A stretch of 9,011 nucleotides of DNA from Clostridia bacterium (lineage in GTDB: Bacteria; Bacillota_A; Clostridia; Oscillospirales; CAG-272): NCBI GenBank assembly GCA_017407725.1, contig JAFQWB010000081.1, positions 1-9,011 on the forward strand. Direction: 5' to 3'. The notes under the pieces were generated by a model. The model searched no databases, was not told where the DNA came from, and saw only the letters and a list, made by a program, of their open reading frames with translations. Of this stretch, positions 1 through 7,028 are shown piece after piece. Both the position numbers and the translations under genes were made by a program. Position 1 is the stretch's first letter. Each line of letters begins with the position of its first letter.

Positions 1-45
1 AAAACCTCGCTGTTATTTTTTTTATATTTTGGACATAATGCCTTA

Positions 46-74
46 TTGATTTTTTAATAATTAATAATTATAAT
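46..74 (+). promoter_or_regulatory. Sigma-A-like promoter of mgtE
   Basis: A -35 box TTGATT (46-51) and a -10 box TATAAT (69-74) are separated by exactly 17 nt. The -10 is a perfect consensus match. The predicted transcript start is near 81, leaving a leader of only about 27 nt before the mgtE ATG. A second TATAAT at 82-87 is too close to the ribosome binding site to be a useful -10. The surrounding DNA is very AT-rich, so chance matches are possible, but spacing and position fit well. Confidence 0.6.
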
Positions 75-107
75 AATATAGTATAATAATGGGAGGAAGG
101 TGAAGGA

Positions 108-1469
108 ATGTATGATACCCTCAGACTTATCGGCGAGTACACCGAATCAAAGCAATATGCTAAAATACGCGCACTGCTTACAGACCTTGAGCCCTTCGAC
201 ATCGCAGGAATTCTTGAAGAATTAGAGCCCGAATCATTAGTACTTGTTTTCAGGCTTTTGCCAAAAGAGCTTGCTGCCGAAGCTTTTGCGGAAATGGAAA
301 CAGAAAGCACGATCGCACTTATTAATTCATTCAGCGACTCTGAATTAAGATACGTTATTGATGAACTTTACTACGATGACGCGGTAGATATAATCGAAGA
401 AATGCCCGCTAACGTTGTGAAAAGAATTCTTTCAAACGCATCGGCAGAAACAAGAAATTCGATCAATGCCCTTTTAAGATATTCAAGTGACAGCGCGGGC
501 GGTATAATGACTACCGAATACGTACGCTTCAACGAAAATCTTACAGTATCAGAGGCAATCGAGCACATCAAAAAGGTTGGAACAAACAAAGAAACAATTT
601 ATACTTGCTACGTTACCAAACCAGACAGAACACTTATCGGTGTAATCACTGTAAAGGATCTTTTACTTGCCAAGGAAGATGTTCTCGTAAAGGATCTTAT
701 GATGACAAACGTAATAACGGCAAAAACCTCTGATGACAAGGAAACGGTTGCAAATGCAATGCGTGACTACGACTTCATGGCAATGCCTGTTGTTGACGGC
801 GAAAACAGACTTGTAGGTATCGTAACCTACGACGACGCGATGGACGTTGCTTTCGAGGAAAGCGATGAAGACATCCAAATCATGGCGGCTATCACCCCTT
901 CAGAAACCACATATTTGCATCAAAGCATATGGTCTATTTGGAAGGCACGTTTTCCGTGGCTTCTCATTCTTATGATTTCCTCAACTTTCACAAGTCTTAT
1001 TATATCTTCATTTGAAAACAGACTTTCAGCATGTATTGTCCTCACAGCATATATTCCTATGCTTATGGGCACCGGCGGAAACTGCGGTTCGCAGTCATCA
1101 GTAACGGTTATCCGCGGACTTTCAATGGATGAAATACAGTTTTCAGATATTCTGAAGGTTGTATGGAAAGAATTCAGAGTGGCAATTCTCTGCGCCATCT
1201 CTCTTTCGATATTAAATCTTGCAAAGCTCTATCTTGTTGATATTCTTATCTTCGGTTCGGATCTTCGCATGATTCATGCAGTTGTAATTTGTCTTACTCT
1301 TACTTTTGTTGTTATTTCATCAAAGATAGTCGGATGCGCCCTTCCTATACTTGCTAAAAAGATCGGATTTGACCCCGCTGTCATGGCAAGTCCTTTTATT
1401 ACGACCTGTGTTGATGCACTTGCACTTGTTCTTTATTTCGGATTTGCAACCTTAATTCTTAATATCTGA
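108..1469 (+). CDS. mgtE: MgtE-family magnesium transporter
   Basis: Encodes a 453-residue protein, close to the usual length of MgtE (about 450), a homodimeric Mg2+ channel/transporter of the cytoplasmic membrane gated by intracellular Mg2+. An acidic helical MgtE N domain covers about residues 1-125 and contains the LEELEPE-type repeats. Two CBS domains follow (about 135-255; for example VVDGENRLVGIVTYDDA at 228-244). The C-terminal pore domain (about 280-453) has five predicted helices. The pore signature PMLMGTGGNCGSQS is at 317-330, and the conserved last-helix Asp of the ion path is D435 in ITTCVDALAL. The start is the ATG at 108, preceded by GGGAGGAAGG (91-100), 7 nt from the ATG. It is transcribed alone and converges on ilvE. 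The short leader leaves no room for an M-box riboswitch downstream of the predicted promoter, so control may rest on the Mg2+-sensing N/CBS domains. Confidence 0.95.
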   Translation: MYDTLRLIGEYTESKQYAKIRALLTDLEPFDIAGILEELEPESLVLVFRLLPKELAAEAFAEMETESTIALINSFSDSELRYVIDELYYDDAVDIIEEMPANVVKRILSNASAETRNSINALLRYSSDSAGGIMTTEYVRFNENLTVSEAIEHIKKVGTNKETIYTCYVTKPDRTLIGVITVKDLLLAKEDVLVKDLMMTNVITAKTSDDKETVANAMRDYDFMAMPVVDGENRLVGIVTYDDAMDVAFEESDEDIQIMAAITPSETTYLHQSIWSIWKARFPWLLILMISSTFTSLIISSFENRLSACIVLTAYIPMLMGTGGNCGSQSSVTVIRGLSMDEIQFSDILKVVWKEFRVAILCAISLSILNLAKLYLVDILIFGSDLRMIHAVVICLTLTFVVISSKIVGCALPILAKKIGFDPAVMASPFITTCVDALALVLYFGFATLILNI

Positions 1470-1526
1470 TAAAAATACCGCTCGTATGGAGCGTTCCTAA
1501 AGACAGCTTATAACAAATTCAACAGA

Positions 1527-1560
1527 AAAGCCGATACGGATATTGATCCGTATCGGCTTT
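1527..1560 (+). terminator. Hairpin, likely mgtE terminator
   Basis: A perfect 15-bp stem (1527-1541 pairing with 1546-1560) has a 4-nt loop ATTG. It is GC-containing at its core (GCCGATACGG) and is followed on the plus strand by CTTATTG, so with the TTT closing the stem there is a short interrupted U tract. It lies 57 nt after the mgtE stop. The symmetric stem could also act on minus-strand transcripts. It forms the first arm inside the larger inverted repeat. Confidence 0.65.
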
Positions 1561-1573
1561 CTTATTGTCAATA

Positions 1574-1611
1574 AAAATGACAGAGAATGCTAAAACATTC
1601 TCTGTCATTTT
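1574..1611 (-). terminator. Bidirectional hairpin, likely ilvE terminator
   Basis: A perfect 16-bp stem (1574-1589 pairing with 1596-1611) has a 6-nt loop CTAAAA. On the minus strand the stem ends in a T run (TGTCATTTTTATTG), the form of an intrinsic terminator about 70 nt past the ilvE stop. On the plus strand it ends TGTCATTTTATAT, so it could also back up the mgtE terminator. It forms the second arm of the larger inverted repeat. Confidence 0.7.
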
Positions 1612-1681
1612 ATATCGGAAGATATAGAATTCTTAAAACCGTTCTCAGGAATACTCCATACAAGCGGTATTTTTTATTTAA

Positions 1682-2752
1682 TTAATCAACCTTTGTTGTC
1701 CAGCCGTAAGGATCGTCAGATCTTCCCCACTGGATATCGGTAAGTGTTGTATAAAGAGTCTGTGCGATCTTTCCTATTTCACCGTTGTTAATTACCATCT
1801 GTTCATCTTCTGTATCAAGAAGTCCGATAGGAGAAACAACAGCAGCAGTTCCCGTTCCGAATGCCTCGTCAAGCTTACCGTTATGATAAGCTTCAATAAC
1901 CTCGTCGATAGAAAGCTTTCTTTCTTCAACAGTGTATCCGAGGTTCTTAAGAAGGCTTATACAAGAATCTCTTGTAACGCCGGGAAGAATATTTCCGTCA
2001 TCAAGCGCAGGTGTAATAACCTTTCCGTCAATTACAAAGAACACGTTCATCGCGCCGACCTCGTCGATATACTTATGCTCGATTCCGTCAAGCCAAAGAA
2101 CCTGGGAGTACCCCTTTTCCTCTGCCTTCTGCTGACCGATAAGAGAAGATGCATAGTTTCCACCAACCTTGGCAAATCCTGTACCACCCTTTACAGCGCG
2201 AACATATTCTCTTTCAACAAATATCTTAACAGGCTTAAGTCCCTCTTTATAGTAAGATCCAACGGGACAGATAATTATAATAAACTTATAGCTCTTTGAA
2301 GGGTGAACTCCAAGCTGAACGTCAGTCGCAATTATAAAGGGACGGATATAAAGCGAAGTTCCCTGAGCTGACGGAACCCACTCCTTATCAACAGAAACAA
2401 TTGCTTTGATAGCGTCAAGAACGTCGTCGCTACTTAGCTTAGGAATGCAAAGACGTGCATTGGTGTTGTTCATTCTTTCGATATTCTTCCAGGGTCTGAA
2501 AAGCTGAATATCTCCGTTAGGTGTTCTGTATGCCTTAAGACCCTCAAACATTTCCTGCGCATAATGGAAAACCATACATGCAGGATCAAGAGCAAGAGGC
2601 GCATAAGGAACGATTCTTGCATCGTGCCATCCCATTCCTTCGTCGTAATCCATGATAAACATATGATCGGTGAAGTGTTTTCCGAAACCGAGATTATTTT
2701 CATCAACCTTGGGCTTTCTTTCTTTTACAAGCTCGTATCTGATATTAAGCAT
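1682..2752 (-). CDS. ilvE: Branched-chain amino acid aminotransferase
   Basis: A PLP-dependent fold-type IV aminotransferase that interconverts leucine, isoleucine and valine with their 2-oxo acids, using glutamate/2-oxoglutarate. The 356-residue length and motifs match the longer BCAT form seen in eukaryotes and many Firmicutes. Visible motifs: HYAQEMFEGLKAYR (63-76), the PLP lysine in GFAKVGGNYA (K195), EVGAMN (231-236), ILPGVTRDS (255-263) and the phosphate-binding GTGTAAVVSP (299-308). I chose the ATG at 2750-2752. A TTG 18 nt upstream would extend the frame, but it overlaps the Shine-Dalgarno sequence GAAAGGA, which sits 9-10 nt before the ATG. It is a single-gene unit with its own promoter and a hairpin leader, divorced from the pyr operon upstream. 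Confidence 0.95.
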   Translation of the reverse strand: MLNIRYELVKERKPKVDENNLGFGKHFTDHMFIMDYDEGMGWHDARIVPYAPLALDPACMVFHYAQEMFEGLKAYRTPNGDIQLFRPWKNIERMNNTNARLCIPKLSSDDVLDAIKAIVSVDKEWVPSAQGTSLYIRPFIIATDVQLGVHPSKSYKFIIIICPVGSYYKEGLKPVKIFVEREYVRAVKGGTGFAKVGGNYASSLIGQQKAEEKGYSQVLWLDGIEHKYIDEVGAMNVFFVIDGKVITPALDDGNILPGVTRDSCISLLKNLGYTVEERKLSIDEVIEAYHNGKLDEAFGTGTAAVVSPIGLLDTEDEQMVINNGEIGKIAQTLYTTLTDIQWGRSDDPYGWTTKVD

Positions 2753-2788
2753 TGATATATATCCTTTCAAATTTGTATTACAATAAGC

Positions 2789-2825
2789 AAAGACCTCTGT
2801 CCCAAAAGCAGCGACAAAGGTCTTT
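2789..2825 (-). promoter_or_regulatory. Hairpin in the ilvE leader, possible attenuator
   Basis: The arms 2789-2801 and 2813-2825 form a 13-bp stem with an 11-nt loop in the 5' leader of ilvE. One pair (2797 with 2817) is a G-U wobble on the minus-strand RNA but a C-A mismatch on the plus strand, which fits a role in the ilvE transcript. The stem ends in AGGTCTTT followed by GCTTATTG, a weak U-rich tail like a poor or regulated terminator. The leader is only about 116 nt and shows no T-box core (no AGGGTGG-type sequence), so a tRNA-sensing T-box is not supported. It does not cover the ribosome binding site. Confidence 0.45.
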
Positions 2826-2874
2826 TATCTTTTTACTTTTACGGCAGGATCAAATATTTATTCTTGTATATGTA

Positions 2875-2903
2875 ATTTTATCACTAACAAAAATAAATGT
2901 CAA
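2875..2903 (-). promoter_or_regulatory. Sigma-A-like promoter of ilvE
   Basis: On the minus strand the -35 TTGACA (2898-2903) is a perfect consensus. It is followed after exactly 17 nt by the -10 TAAAAT (2875-2880), one base from TATAAT. The predicted transcript start is near 2868, giving a leader of about 116 nt before the ilvE ATG. This is the clearest promoter in the window. Confidence 0.8.
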
Positions 2904-2914
2904 GAGTGTTTGCG

Positions 2915-2952
2915 ATTTTTTTCGGCAATCTTTTTGCATTACCAAAAAAAAT
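2915..2952. repeat. AT-rich inverted repeat between the membrane-protein gene and the ilvE promoter
   Basis: GGCAAT (2924-2929) pairs with ATTACC (2938-2943) through an 8-nt loop, with one G-T pair. The flanking T run (2916-2922) pairs with the A run (2944-2951), extending the stem past one bulged base at 2923. It lies after the end of the pyr operon and just upstream of the ilvE -35 box. It might stop transcripts leaving the operon. However, no T run follows the stem in either direction, so it is not a canonical intrinsic terminator. Confidence 0.3.
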
Positions 2953-2965
2953 ACTGAAACACAAA

Positions 2966-3658
2966 TCAAACTTCCTCGTTGTTATTGCTTTCCTTCTCTT
3001 CAGATTCTTCCTCGGGTATCTCCTCGACATTATTTTCCAAAGTAGCTTCATCCGGTGTCTTTTCTCCTGTCTCGGTAGACTCCTTCTCATTTTCGGATGC
3101 TGCAGCTACGCTTTCGGAAGCCTCGTCAGATGAGAAAAATCCCTTTGATTCAAGGTATACGTACACAGCGGTAACGCCGAGAGAAACGATAAGCATAATA
3201 AATATGCCTGCGGAAAGTCTGAATCCGAGTGTTCCGAACCCGTTCTTTTCCGTGTAATCAACAGTTAAAATTATAGTGAAAACAAGAAGAATAAGGTTAA
3301 GAGCAGTATGAACGATCATTCCAAGCTTTGAAAAATAGGATATCGGCATTTCTGCAACGCTGTCGGGCAGATTAATTATCTTATATTCCTTAAGAATACC
3401 GAGCGCGCCTATTACAAGAAGGAAGATCGAAACTACAAGCACCATGATCTGAACGATCGATATTACAGAGCCGTACTTTTCAAGTTCAAACATATCAAGA
3501 AGCTTGTATCCGTTATATCCCTGACTTTCATCAAGAATGCTTCCTACGGATATAAAGCTCTCAATATAATCGATCGCCATAAGAATAAAGCTCAGAAAAC
3601 CGAGCGCCGCGGGAAATCCCCACATAACAAGCTTTTTGTTGTTGTCTGTTAAATTCAT
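2966..3658 (-). CDS. Uncharacterised four-helix membrane protein with acidic tail
   Basis: A 230-residue protein that I do not recognise. Four hydrophobic stretches look like transmembrane helices at about residues 12-31, 65-88, 113-133 and 148-168. With an even number of helices, both ends should be on the same side, probably the cytoplasm. The last 54 residues (177-230) form a low-complexity tail with 21 Asp/Glu, 3 Lys and many Ser/Asn, and no aromatic residues, so it is probably disordered. No cleavable signal peptide, catalytic motif or cysteine pattern is evident. The ATG at 3656-3658 follows AAGGA by 10 nt and lies 20 nt past the pyrB stop, so it should be the last gene of the pyr operon. 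A link with pyrimidine metabolism is suggested only by position; a transporter or membrane-anchoring role would be guesswork. Confidence 0.75.
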   Translation of the reverse strand: MNLTDNNKKLVMWGFPAALGFLSFILMAIDYIESFISVGSILDESQGYNGYKLLDMFELEKYGSVISIVQIMVLVVSIFLLVIGALGILKEYKIINLPDSVAEMPISYFSKLGMIVHTALNLILLVFTIILTVDYTEKNGFGTLGFRLSAGIFIMLIVSLGVTAVYVYLESKGFFSSDEASESVAAASENEKESTETGEKTPDEATLENNVEEIPEEESEEKESNNNEEV

Positions 3659-3678
3659 ATTAACACATCCTTATTTTA

Positions 3679-4767
3679 TTATTCGCGTACAGCCTTATAC
3701 TCACAGTAAACGCATCTGTATACGTGATTTTCGGGATCTGTAAGCTTGAATACGTGATCAAGCTCCTGCTCATCAGCTGTGATACATCTCGGATTTTTAC
3801 ATTTAAGATCATTAACAACATACTGAGCGTTATCGACAGTCTCGGATTCTTCAAATCTGTTCTCAAGCATTGAAAGAATGAGTGCCATTCTTACAAACTT
3901 TCCGTTTGCAACCTGCTTGAAATAACATGCTCTCTTATCCTTATCAACAGCAACGCTGATCTCATTAACTCTCGGAAGAGGATGAAGTATAGCAAGATCG
4001 TCCTTAGCGTTATCAAGCTTATCGACAGTTAAAATATAGCTGTCCTTAAGTCTTTCGTATTCGTTGATATCAGAGAATCTTTCTCTCTGAATTCTTGTCA
4101 TATAAAGAACGTCAAGAGAAGGAAGCGCTTCATCAAGAGAGGTGGTCTCTACGTATTCAATGCCTGATTTATCCATGACGTCTTTTCTTATATATCCGGG
4201 GAGCTTAAGCTCATCGGGAGAGATAAGTATGATCTTGATGCCTGTGTATCTTGAAAGAGCCGCAATGAGTGAATGAACGGTTCTTCCGTACTTAAGGTCA
4301 CCGCAGAATCCGATCGTGAGATCACAAATTCTTCCCTTTTCTCTCGAAATGGTGAGAAGATCAGTAAGAGTCTGCGTGGGATGGTTATGTCCTCCGTCAC
4401 CTGCATTTATAACCGGAATTCCTGCGCTCATTGAGGCAACAAGCGGTGCACCCTCCTTGGGATGTCTCATTGCAATTATATCGGCGTAGCAGCCAATAAC
4501 TCTTGCCGTATCGGCAACACTCTCGCCTTTGGAGGATGACGTTGAATCAGCATCGGAAAATCCGATTACCTTTCCTCCGAGATCAAGCATTGCCGTTTCA
4601 AAAGAAAGACGTGTTCTTGTTGAAGGCTCAAAGAAAAGCGTTGCAAGCTTCTTGCCCTTGCACTTTTCGGAATATTTATCGGGATTTTCAATTATATCCT
4701 TAGCTGTTTCAATAAGGTTATCAATTTCTTCAACCGAAAGATCAAGTATATCTATAAGATGCTTCAT
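3679..4767 (-). CDS. pyrB: Aspartate carbamoyltransferase with C-terminal PyrI-like zinc domain
   Basis: Catalyses carbamoyl phosphate + L-aspartate to N-carbamoyl-L-aspartate, the committed step of pyrimidine synthesis. Residues 1-305 are a full catalytic chain: carbamoyl-phosphate loop FFEPSTRTR (45-53), SSSKGES loop with K80, R101 in [14 protein letters not shown] with H129, TRIQRERF (224-231) and HPLPR (262-266). Residues about 320-360 add four cysteines, C323-x4-C328 and C352-x2-C355. Their spacing (5, 24, 3) equals that of the zinc ligands C109, C114, C138 and C141 of E. coli PyrI, and CKNPRC/CVYCE resemble CPNSNC/CKYCE. The nucleotide-binding N-terminal half of PyrI is absent. The 362-residue length compares with about 310 for a plain PyrB. 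I chose the ATG at 4765-4767, which has AAAGAGG 8 nt upstream; an upstream in-frame GTG (4794) would overlap pyrE. Confidence 0.95.
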   Translation of the reverse strand: MKHLIDILDLSVEEIDNLIETAKDIIENPDKYSEKCKGKKLATLFFEPSTRTRLSFETAMLDLGGKVIGFSDADSTSSSKGESVADTARVIGCYADIIAMRHPKEGAPLVASMSAGIPVINAGDGGHNHPTQTLTDLLTISREKGRICDLTIGFCGDLKYGRTVHSLIAALSRYTGIKIILISPDELKLPGYIRKDVMDKSGIEYVETTSLDEALPSLDVLYMTRIQRERFSDINEYERLKDSYILTVDKLDNAKDDLAILHPLPRVNEISVAVDKDKRACYFKQVANGKFVRMALILSMLENRFEESETVDNAQYVVNDLKCKNPRCITADEQELDHVFKLTDPENHVYRCVYCEYKAVRE

Positions 4768-4780
4768 ATCTATCGCCTCT

Positions 4781-5437
4781 TTACTGCTTGGCACCGTTTA
4801 TTTCAAGATACTTCTTGATTCTGTCAACGTTTTCTCTGTTCTTTTCGTCTTCCTCAAGATATTCGATTATATCGTAAACGTCAACTACGGAATATACGGG
4901 GAAACCGAATTCCTCACCAACCTCTGCCATAGCAGATTTTTCAGTCTTTCCCTTTTCTTTTCTGTCAACCATAACGAAAGTAGCGGCTACCTTTACTCCT
5001 TCAAGAGAAGAAAGAATTTCCATACTCTCACGAATAGCTGTTCCTGCTGTAATTACATCCTCAACAATAACAACCTCTTCACCCTGCTTCGGAACGTATC
5101 CAACGAATACACCGCCCTCACCGTGATCCTTAACTTCTTTTCTGTTGAAGAAGAAAGGAAGGTCGAGTCCGTTCTTTGCAAGTGCAACAGATGCGGAAAC
5201 TGCAATTGAAATACCCTTGTAAGCAGGTCCGTAAAGAACTGTCTTCTTGTTACCGATCTTTTCAGAGTATGCCTTTGCATAGAACTCGCCAAGCTTTGAT
5301 ATCTGATCTCCTGTCTTTATATCACCTGCGTTTATAAAGTAAGGAATCTTTCTGCCGCTTTTAGCGGTAAAGTCACCAAACTTAAGAACGCCTGCACCCT
5401 CTAAAAACTGTATAAATTCTCTCTTGTAGCTTTCCAT
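4781..5437 (-). CDS. pyrE: Orotate phosphoribosyltransferase
   Basis: Transfers ribose-5-phosphate from PRPP to orotate, giving OMP and pyrophosphate; cytosolic, usually a dimer. The 218-residue chain is normal for the family. Visible motifs: the substrate segment SGRKIPYF (27-34), YGPAYKGI (69-76), the flexible catalytic loop [13 protein letters not shown] (97-109, with K100, K103 and H105), and the PRPP-binding signature [13 protein letters not shown] (122-134) with the acidic pair E126-D127. The C-terminal 25 residues or so are a charged helical extension ([18 protein letters not shown]). The ATG start follows AAAGAGGT by 6 nt. The gene ends 13 nt before the pyrB ATG, and the pyrB ribosome binding site begins at its stop codon, so the two are probably translationally coupled. 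Confidence 0.96.
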   Translation of the reverse strand: MESYKREFIQFLEGAGVLKFGDFTAKSGRKIPYFINAGDIKTGDQISKLGEFYAKAYSEKIGNKKTVLYGPAYKGISIAVSASVALAKNGLDLPFFFNRKEVKDHGEGGVFVGYVPKQGEEVVIVEDVITAGTAIRESMEILSSLEGVKVAATFVMVDRKEKGKTEKSAMAEVGEEFGFPVYSVVDVYDIIEYLEEDEKNRENVDRIKKYLEINGAKQ

Positions 5438-5460
5438 TTCAATACCTCTTTAATACTTAT

Positions 5461-6270
5461 TTAATTTCTGACATCAATATAAAATTTGTCGCTTTCCTTG
5501 AGCTCAAGATAATCAATTGCTCTTTCAAAGATAGCTTTTGCGTCATCAAGATTTTTCGGATGATGCGCATCAGATCCCATATAGAACTTACATCCGCATC
5601 TCTTTGCAATCTCAAACATTCTGAGAACTGTATCCGCCTCTTCTTCCTTAAAGGACATATCGCTGGAGTTGAGTTCTATTCCGATTCCTATATCTGCGGC
5701 TTTACTGAAAAGTCGCACCATTTCGGACTCCGGAATACTACTGAGTACCGCAAGATAGACATCTCTTTTAGGAGCAATGAGACCGCAAGCAAGATGTGCG
5801 GCTCCCATTTTACCGTACGGAAGATCTTTTTTTGATATAAGTGCCTCAAATTTATCGATCCAGGTTCTGACTCTACCCTCAACACTTTGCGCATTTTCAT
5901 CAGAAATGCCAAAGCCAACGTTATTAAGGTGAGTTGTAGGAACAATAATAAATTCAAGCTTAGCCATGGATTCTTTGCTCATTCCTATTGTGAAGCTCTT
6001 GTCCATTTCGGTTTCAGCGCCAAAAAGGAAGCTTACGCCTTCAGCCTTCGGAAGAGGAAGAATATTTGAGATCCAGTTCATATCCTGGGGCACATACCAA
6101 GAGGATGCACCCGGAACAACCTTATCCCAGCAATGGTCTGTAATGCATATCTGCTTAAGATTATTGTCGAGCGCGTATTTAAGAATTCTTTCCGCTGACT
6201 GTTCCTTATCATTTGAACAAGTGGAAAGATATGAATGAATATGAAAATCGTGATCGTAAACGTATCTCAT
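5461..6270 (-). CDS. PHP-domain metal-dependent phosphoesterase (histidinol-phosphatase-like)
   Basis: A 269-residue PHP-family protein, a TIM-barrel-like fold with a multi-metal active site used mainly for phosphoester hydrolysis. The expected metal ligands are all present: DFHIHSY (H10, H12), ITDH (D45, H46), GAETEM (E86), PTTH (H114), AAHLACG (H159) and MGSDAHHP (D234, H236). The overall shape resembles the HisJ/HIS2 branch, but nothing else histidine-related is nearby. It lies between pyrF (25 nt) and pyrE (23 nt) on the same strand, hence is probably co-transcribed with pyrimidine genes. The substrate is unknown; a nucleotide or sugar phosphate linked to UMP synthesis is a reasonable guess. 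I chose the ATG at 6268-6270, with GAAGGGA about 9 nt upstream; an in-frame TTG at 6288 overlaps that site. Confidence 0.88.
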   Translation of the reverse strand: MRYVYDHDFHIHSYLSTCSNDKEQSAERILKYALDNNLKQICITDHCWDKVVPGASSWYVPQDMNWISNILPLPKAEGVSFLFGAETEMDKSFTIGMSKESMAKLEFIIVPTTHLNNVGFGISDENAQSVEGRVRTWIDKFEALISKKDLPYGKMGAAHLACGLIAPKRDVYLAVLSSIPESEMVRLFSKAADIGIGIELNSSDMSFKEEEADTVLRMFEIAKRCGCKFYMGSDAHHPKNLDDAKAIFERAIDYLELKESDKFYIDVRN

Positions 6271-6295
6271 ATCATTACTTCCCTTCAAACATATT

Positions 6296-6994
6296 TTAGT
6301 CTACAAATTCAGCAACGCATCTCTCGTATGCTGCAACCGGATCCTCAGCTGCAGTTATAGGTCTGCCTACAACAATATAGTCGGATCCAATCTTTTTTGC
6401 CTCTGCCGGAGTCATAACTCTCTTCTGGTCACCAACGTCTCCGTCAGCAAATCTTACGCCGGGAGTAACAGTTACAAAGCCGTCTCCGCAAAGTCCGTGT
6501 ACCTTGCCTGCCTCAAGAGGTGAGCAAACTACGCCGTCAAGTCCTGCCTCCATCGCGTTGTGCGCATAGTGCATAACAACCTTATCGATAGGCTCCTTTA
6601 TAAGAAGATCGCTTTCCATACTTTCCTGGTCAGTAGAAGTAAGCTGAGTTACGGCAATGAGCATAGGTCTTGTTCCGTCTGCTCTTGTAAGACCTTCAAT
6701 AGCCGCTTCCATCATTCTCTTTGTTCCTGCGGCGTGAAGATTTGTCATATCTACGTCAAGGTTTGAAAGAACGGACATCGCCTTCTTAACTGTTGTAGGA
6801 ATATCGTGAAGCTTAAGATCGAGGAATATCTTATGACCTCTTGCTTTTATTTCCTTAACAATGCTCGGGCCCTCGGCATAGTAAAGCTCCATACCGATCT
6901 TAACAAAGGGCTTTCTACCCTGGAACTTATCAAGAAACTCAAACGTTTTTTCAGCGCTGCTGAAATCACATGCAATAATTACGTCTTTTCCCAT
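6296..6994 (-). CDS. pyrF: Orotidine 5'-phosphate decarboxylase
   Basis: Decarboxylates OMP to UMP, the last step of de novo UMP synthesis; a cytosolic TIM-barrel dimer. The 232-residue length and motifs fit the shorter (bacterial type 1) family: ACDF with D10, VKIGMEL (K32), the catalytic [10 protein letters not shown] (D59, K61, D64), VTPGVR (R181) and VVGRPIT (R211), which hold the phosphate. The ATG start is preceded by AAAGGA with a slightly long gap of about 10 nt. The gap from the pyrD stop is 34 nt, the longest inside the operon, with no promoter or hairpin evident in it. Confidence 0.96.
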   Translation of the reverse strand: MGKDVIIACDFSSAEKTFEFLDKFQGRKPFVKIGMELYYAEGPSIVKEIKARGHKIFLDLKLHDIPTTVKKAMSVLSNLDVDMTNLHAAGTKRMMEAAIEGLTRADGTRPMLIAVTQLTSTDQESMESDLLIKEPIDKVVMHYAHNAMEAGLDGVVCSPLEAGKVHGLCGDGFVTVTPGVRFADGDVGDQKRVMTPAEAKKIGSDYIVVGRPITAAEDPVAAYERCVAEFVD

Positions 6995-7028
6995 TTTTCT
7001 TATATCCTTTCAGATCGTTTAACTCAGA

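Larger units (their letters stand above)
1471..1674. repeat. Foldable 204-nt inverted-repeat element
   Basis: The arms 1471-1520 and 1627-1674 are inverted copies of each other. With single unpaired bases at 1510 and 1514 they give 48 aligned pairs: 39 Watson-Crick, and 9 differing only by transitions. The outer 28 positions (1471-1498 with 1647-1674) match at 25. Between the arms lie two perfect hairpins (1527-1560 and 1574-1611), so the whole folds as a three-way junction. It fills the space between the mgtE stop (1467-1469) and the ilvE stop (1682-1684). Read as minus-strand RNA, 7 of the 9 imperfect pairs become G-U wobbles; on the plus strand only 2 do. It could be a MITE-like miniature element, a structured 3' UTR RNA, or a compound bidirectional terminator. 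TA dinucleotides sit near both ends (1470-1471 and 1675-1676), offset by one base. Confidence 0.7.

Noticed and set aside
1479..1493. Small hairpin CGCTC-GTATG-GAGCG just after mgtE as a separate terminator
   Set aside because: Only 5 bp with no T run. The same bases are better explained as one arm of the large inverted repeat pairing with 1652-1666.
2838..2852. Possible leader peptide in the ilvE leader, TTG ATC CTG CCG TAA, with Leu and Ile codons
   Set aside because: Only four codons, a TTG start and no Shine-Dalgarno sequence upstream. Too short and too weak to support translational attenuation.
2753..2868. T-box riboswitch upstream of ilvE
   Set aside because: The leader is only about 116 nt and lacks an AGGGTGG-type T-box core and a specifier stem. 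Only a terminator-like hairpin is present.
4768..4794. Nine-codon N-terminal extension of pyrB from a GTG at 4794
   Set aside because: It would overlap the pyrE stop, and the strong AAAGAGG site is placed correctly for the ATG at 4767, where PyrB homology ([10 protein letters not shown]) also begins.
4529..5209. Long + strand open frame of 226 codons antisense to pyrB and pyrE
   Set aside because: It lies wholly opposite two confidently identified genes, has no convincing ribosome binding site, and its translation is Ser/Phe-rich low-information sequence typical of an antisense shadow.
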